NCBI GenBank assembly: GCA_020073385.1
Contig: JAIQFH010000010.1
Location: 62,001 to 126,000, forward strand
Source of the DNA: Terriglobia bacterium
GTDB taxonomy: Bacteria > Acidobacteriota > Terriglobia > Terriglobales > Acidobacteriaceae
Direction of reading: 5' to 3'
DNA: 64,000 nucleotides
Shown: in pieces, positions 61,681 through 64,000 of the stretch
How positions within the stretch are numbered: the first letter of the stretch is position 1
Layout of the letters: each line of letters begins with the position of its first letter
The notes under the pieces: generated by a model
Told to the model about the DNA's origin: nothing
The model's input: only the letters and a program-made list of their open reading frames with translations
Database searches by the model: none
Position numbers and translations under genes: made by a program

Positions 61681-61846
61681 GTAGGTAATGCCTTTCGCTA
61701 TCACGAAGAATGTCGTTGTACAGGAAGTGATTGACCTCTACCGCGATCGTCTCCCGGTACGAATTGATGATACTGCCGTTTGAGACCCCGCGACGTGGTT
61801 GATATCGGCCTAGGCAATTCCTACCTGCGGTGATAAAGCTTCAGGT

Positions 61847-63208
61847 TCAGACCATCTGAACGACCGCGCCTTTCTTGTCACAGACGGTCGCAATCGCAGA
61901 CTCCAGCACATCGAGCCCTTCTTTCATTTGGTCTTTCGTGATGACCAGCGGCACTAGCACGCGAATCACGTTCGAGTACGTACCCGCAGTGATCGTGATC
62001 AGCCCATGCTCATAACAATACTGTGTGATTTTCTTGGTTTCCTCGGGTGCTGGAACCTTGGTGTCTTGCGACTGGACTAATTCAATCGCCTGCATGCCGC
62101 CCAATCCTCGCACATCGCCAATGATCGGCCAGCGGCACTGCCATTCGCGGGCACGCTGCTGAAAATGATCACCCAGTTCGTCGGCTCGCGAGAGCAGGTC
62201 TTCCCGCTCGAATAAATCGAGCACTGCCAGCGCGGCCGCACATGAGAGCGGATTTCCCGCAAACGTCCCGCCCAATCCGCCAACTCCAGGGGCGTCCATG
62301 ATTTCAGCGCGGCCCGTCACCGCCGCCAGCGGCAGTCCGCCACCCAACGACTTCGCGGTCACCAGAATGTCGGGTTCGATTCCGTACCGCTGGCTGGCAA
62401 ACAATGCTCCCGTGCGCCCGAACCCGGATTGCACCTCGTCGGCAATAAACAAGATGCCATGCTTATGGCAGAGATCCACAAGAACCTCGAAATAGTCCGG
62501 CGGAGGCGCGATGAATCCGCCTTCTCCCAGCACGGGCTCCGCAATCACAGCCGCAACTTCTTCGTTGGCCACCACGCGCTTGAACGTATCTTCGAGATGC
62601 CTTGCACAATACAAATCACACGACGGATATTTCTTCGAATACGAGCACCGGTAGCAGTAAGCAAACGGGACGCGGTAGACCTCGCTCGGAAACGGTGCGA
62701 ACCCGGCCTTGTAAGGATGCGTCTTGCTGGTCAGCGCGAGCGTCATCATGGTGCGTCCGTGGAACGCATCTTCGAAGGCGATAATGCCTGGCCGCTTGGT
62801 ATAAGCGCGCGCGATCTTGACCGCATTCTCGACCGCTTCGGCGCCACTATTGACGAAGATGGTCTTCTTCGCGAACTTGCCGGGCGTAACTTCGTTCATG
62901 CGTTCGGCGAGACGAACATAGCTTTCATAGGGCGTGACCTGCACGCAGGTGTGCAGGAAACGATCCAGTTGGTCTTTGACTGCATCGACAACCTCGTCAC
63001 GCCGATGCCCAACGTTGAGGCAGCCGATGCCCCCCGCGAAATCTAGGTAGCGATTGCCGTCCACGTCTTCGAGCCAGGCGCCTTCGGCCTTGGCCACATA
63101 AATCGGCGTGCCATGGGAAAGCCCGCGGGGCACAGCCTTCGCGCGGCGCTCAGACAGGGCCTTGGACTTCGGGCCCGGGATTGCAGTGCGGAGTTGAATA
63201 GTAGACAT
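61847..63208 (-). CDS. gabT: 4-aminobutyrate aminotransferase-like class III aminotransferase
   Basis: 453 residues. Motifs: VNSGAEAVENAVKIARAYTKRPGIIAFEDAFHGRTMMTLALTSK (~120-160), VIAEPVLGEGGFIAPP (~220), LFIADEVQSGFGRTG (~255) and the PLP lysine in ILVTAKSLGGGLPLAAV (~283). GGTFAGNPLSCAAALAVLD follows. An insertion with four Cys (CYRCSYSKKYPSCDLYC, ~188-205) is characteristic of the acidobacterial/deinococcal-type GabT group. It should transaminate GABA or beta-alanine with 2-oxoglutarate. Located between mmsA and an aldehyde dehydrogenase gene, all co-directional; the semialdehyde product could go to either dehydrogenase. Confidence 0.85.
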   Translation of the reverse strand: MSTIQLRTAIPGPKSKALSERRAKAVPRGLSHGTPIYVAKAEGAWLEDVDGNRYLDFAGGIGCLNVGHRRDEVVDAVKDQLDRFLHTCVQVTPYESYVRLAERMNEVTPGKFAKKTIFVNSGAEAVENAVKIARAYTKRPGIIAFEDAFHGRTMMTLALTSKTHPYKAGFAPFPSEVYRVPFAYCYRCSYSKKYPSCDLYCARHLEDTFKRVVANEEVAAVIAEPVLGEGGFIAPPPDYFEVLVDLCHKHGILFIADEVQSGFGRTGALFASQRYGIEPDILVTAKSLGGGLPLAAVTGRAEIMDAPGVGGLGGTFAGNPLSCAAALAVLDLFEREDLLSRADELGDHFQQRAREWQCRWPIIGDVRGLGGMQAIELVQSQDTKVPAPEETKKITQYCYEHGLITITAGTYSNVIRVLVPLVITKDQMKEGLDVLESAIATVCDKKGAVVQMV

Positions 63209-63326
63209 CGTAATTCTCGTCGCTAATCGTTAGTCTTTAGTGTTTTCCGGAGCGTAAGCGTTAATAGCTTCGGTGCTCGCCCTCCGCTTTCCCTGACTGC
63301 TCGTCACTCGCTACTCGGTACTCGCC
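63209..63326. other. Intergenic gap with possible repeat remnants
   Basis: 118 bases with short direct repeats (TCGCTAATCG, ACTCGCTACTCGGTACTCGCC) and no gene or clear terminator. The pattern resembles a decayed dispersed repeat. Confidence 0.3.
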
Positions 63327-64000
63327 TCAGTACCAGCCGATCGGCGCTTCATTCAAATTGATGTGCACCTGCTTGGTCTCCAGATATTCTTCGATGCCCC
63401 ACGGCCCAAGTTCGCGGCCGAATCCGGACTGCTTGAATCCTCCCCACGGCGCTTCCACGTACGTCGGCTGCATGTGATTGACCCAAACGATCCCAGCCCG
63501 CAGAGCCTTCACCGCACGCATCGCCTTGAAGATGTCGCGGGTCCAAACAGCAGCCGCCAGGCCGTACGGGGAATCATTCGCGATCTTCATCGCGTCTTTT
63601 TCATCTTCGAACGGAATAACCGCGGCAACCGGTCCAAAGATTTCTTCACGGGCGATACGCGCGCTATTGTTTACGTCATAGAAGATCGTCGGCTGCACGT
63701 AGTAACCCTTGGCAAACTTCTCGGGACGTCCCCCACCGGAAGCAAGCTTGGCTTCCTTCTTGCCAACCTCGAGATATTCATTCACGCGGTCGTATTGTTC
63801 TTTGCTGACCAGCGGCCCCATCTTGGTTTCGCGATCAAGCGGCGGCCCAAGCTTGATCTTCTTCGCTTTCTCCGCCATCGCCTCGACGAAGTTCTTGTAG
63901 ATCGACTTCTGCACCAAGACGCGGCTGCCGGCCGAGCACACTTCGCCTTGATTGATGAATACGCCAAAGAGTGCTCCGTCGATCGCGGCTTCGAAGTCAG
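63327..64000 (-). CDS. Aldehyde dehydrogenase, C-terminal part
   Basis: The gene enters from the right edge; ~223 codons are visible, and the frame remains open to 64000. The catalytic cysteine is in QGEVCSAGSRVLVQ at 63920-63945, followed by KKIKLGPPLDRETKMGPLVS, EEIFGPVAAVIPFEDEKDAM with the second active-site Glu, YGLAAAVWTRD, VWVNHMQPTYVEAPWGGFKQSG and a C-terminal GIEEYLETKQVHIN. The sequence is of the betaine/gamma-aminobutyraldehyde/succinate-semialdehyde type. In this context it may oxidise the semialdehyde made by GabT or an aminoaldehyde from a polyamine. N-terminal NAD-binding half is outside the window. Confidence 0.85.
   Translation of the reverse strand, partial: DFEAAIDGALFGVFINQGEVCSAGSRVLVQKSIYKNFVEAMAEKAKKIKLGPPLDRETKMGPLVSKEQYDRVNEYLEVGKKEAKLASGGGRPEKFAKGYYVQPTIFYDVNNSARIAREEIFGPVAAVIPFEDEKDAMKIANDSPYGLAAAVWTRDIFKAMRAVKALRAGIVWVNHMQPTYVEAPWGGFKQSGFGRELGPWGIEEYLETKQVHINLNEAPIGWY

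Noticed and set aside
1..64000. tRNA, rRNA, transposase, integrase, phage and CRISPR signals
   Set aside because: I scanned the gaps and frames and found no cloverleaf, rRNA core sequence, transposase motif or spaced repeat array. A covariance-model search could still reveal a small RNA that I missed.

Overview
The window is a contiguous piece of a GC-rich (about 58 %) bacterial chromosome with dense, mostly protein-coding DNA, many overlapping start/stop codons and no rRNA, tRNA, CRISPR array, insertion sequence or phage gene that I could see. The gene set (secreted glycoside hydrolases, a PQQ-type dehydrogenase with a di-haem cytochrome, a ThuA-like protein, a very large PEGA/TPR Ser/Thr kinase, phosphoketolase, MoxR-DUF58-DUF4129-DUF4350 operon) and the recurrent hairpin-type intergenic elements suggest an Acidobacteriota member, probably Terriglobia/Koribacter-like. 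That placement is an inference from content, not from a marker gene.

Layout. 1-7 kb: end of a lipase-like hydrolase, a CrtC/AttH-like protein, an ABC1/UbiB-type kinase, a phasin-like repeat protein, and an acyl-CoA ligase translationally coupled to a START-like protein. 7.7-11.7 kb: branched-chain amino acid operon leuA-ilvB-ilvN, preceded by what reads as a classical attenuator: promoter, 38-codon Leu/Val-rich leader peptide, competing antiterminator strand at the leader stop codon, and a 13-bp terminator. The LeuA has no C-terminal leucine-binding domain, so control may rest on the attenuator. 11.9-14.5 kb: GH5 hydrolase and an exported AGE-family epimerase. 15-19.9 kb: 1651-residue membrane kinase. 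19.9-31.3 kb: PQQ dehydrogenase, cytochrome c, ThuA-like protein, sugar isomerase, Gfo/Idh/MocA oxidoreductase, GH9, a GH39/GH5-like enzyme and a DegT aminotransferase, a carbohydrate-processing region.

31.46-38.34 kb is the most unusual part: a strong promoter followed by eight tightly packed genes: SPFH protein with zinc ribbon, S-adenosylmethionine decarboxylase, two DUF4178 zinc-ribbon proteins, a 60-residue membrane protein, a DUF350 protein, a seven-helix membrane protein fused to an aminopropyltransferase (spermidine synthase) domain, and a Tat-signal FAD amine oxidase. Most are joined by 1-20 base overlaps. This looks like a membrane-associated aminopropylation system of unknown product.

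38.4-42.2 kb: phosphoketolase and acetate kinase face each other. 42.3-49.6 kb: RDD and SpoIIM-like proteins whose start codons overlap in one CATG, a small zinc protein, and the DUF58-MoxR-DUF4350-DUF4129-membrane protein operon. 49.7-52.5 kb: unknown proteins, a SufT/MIP18-type protein and a P1-family peptidase. 52.5-56.6 kb: a sensor/sigma-54 activator with seven PAS domains, split by a single-base frameshift at 54864/54865. 56.9-58.5 kb: OmpA-like protein and CoA-binding protein. 58.8-64 kb: two class III aminotransferases, methylmalonate-semialdehyde dehydrogenase and an aldehyde dehydrogenase cut by the window edge, a set suited to degrading beta-alanine, GABA or polyamine-derived amines.
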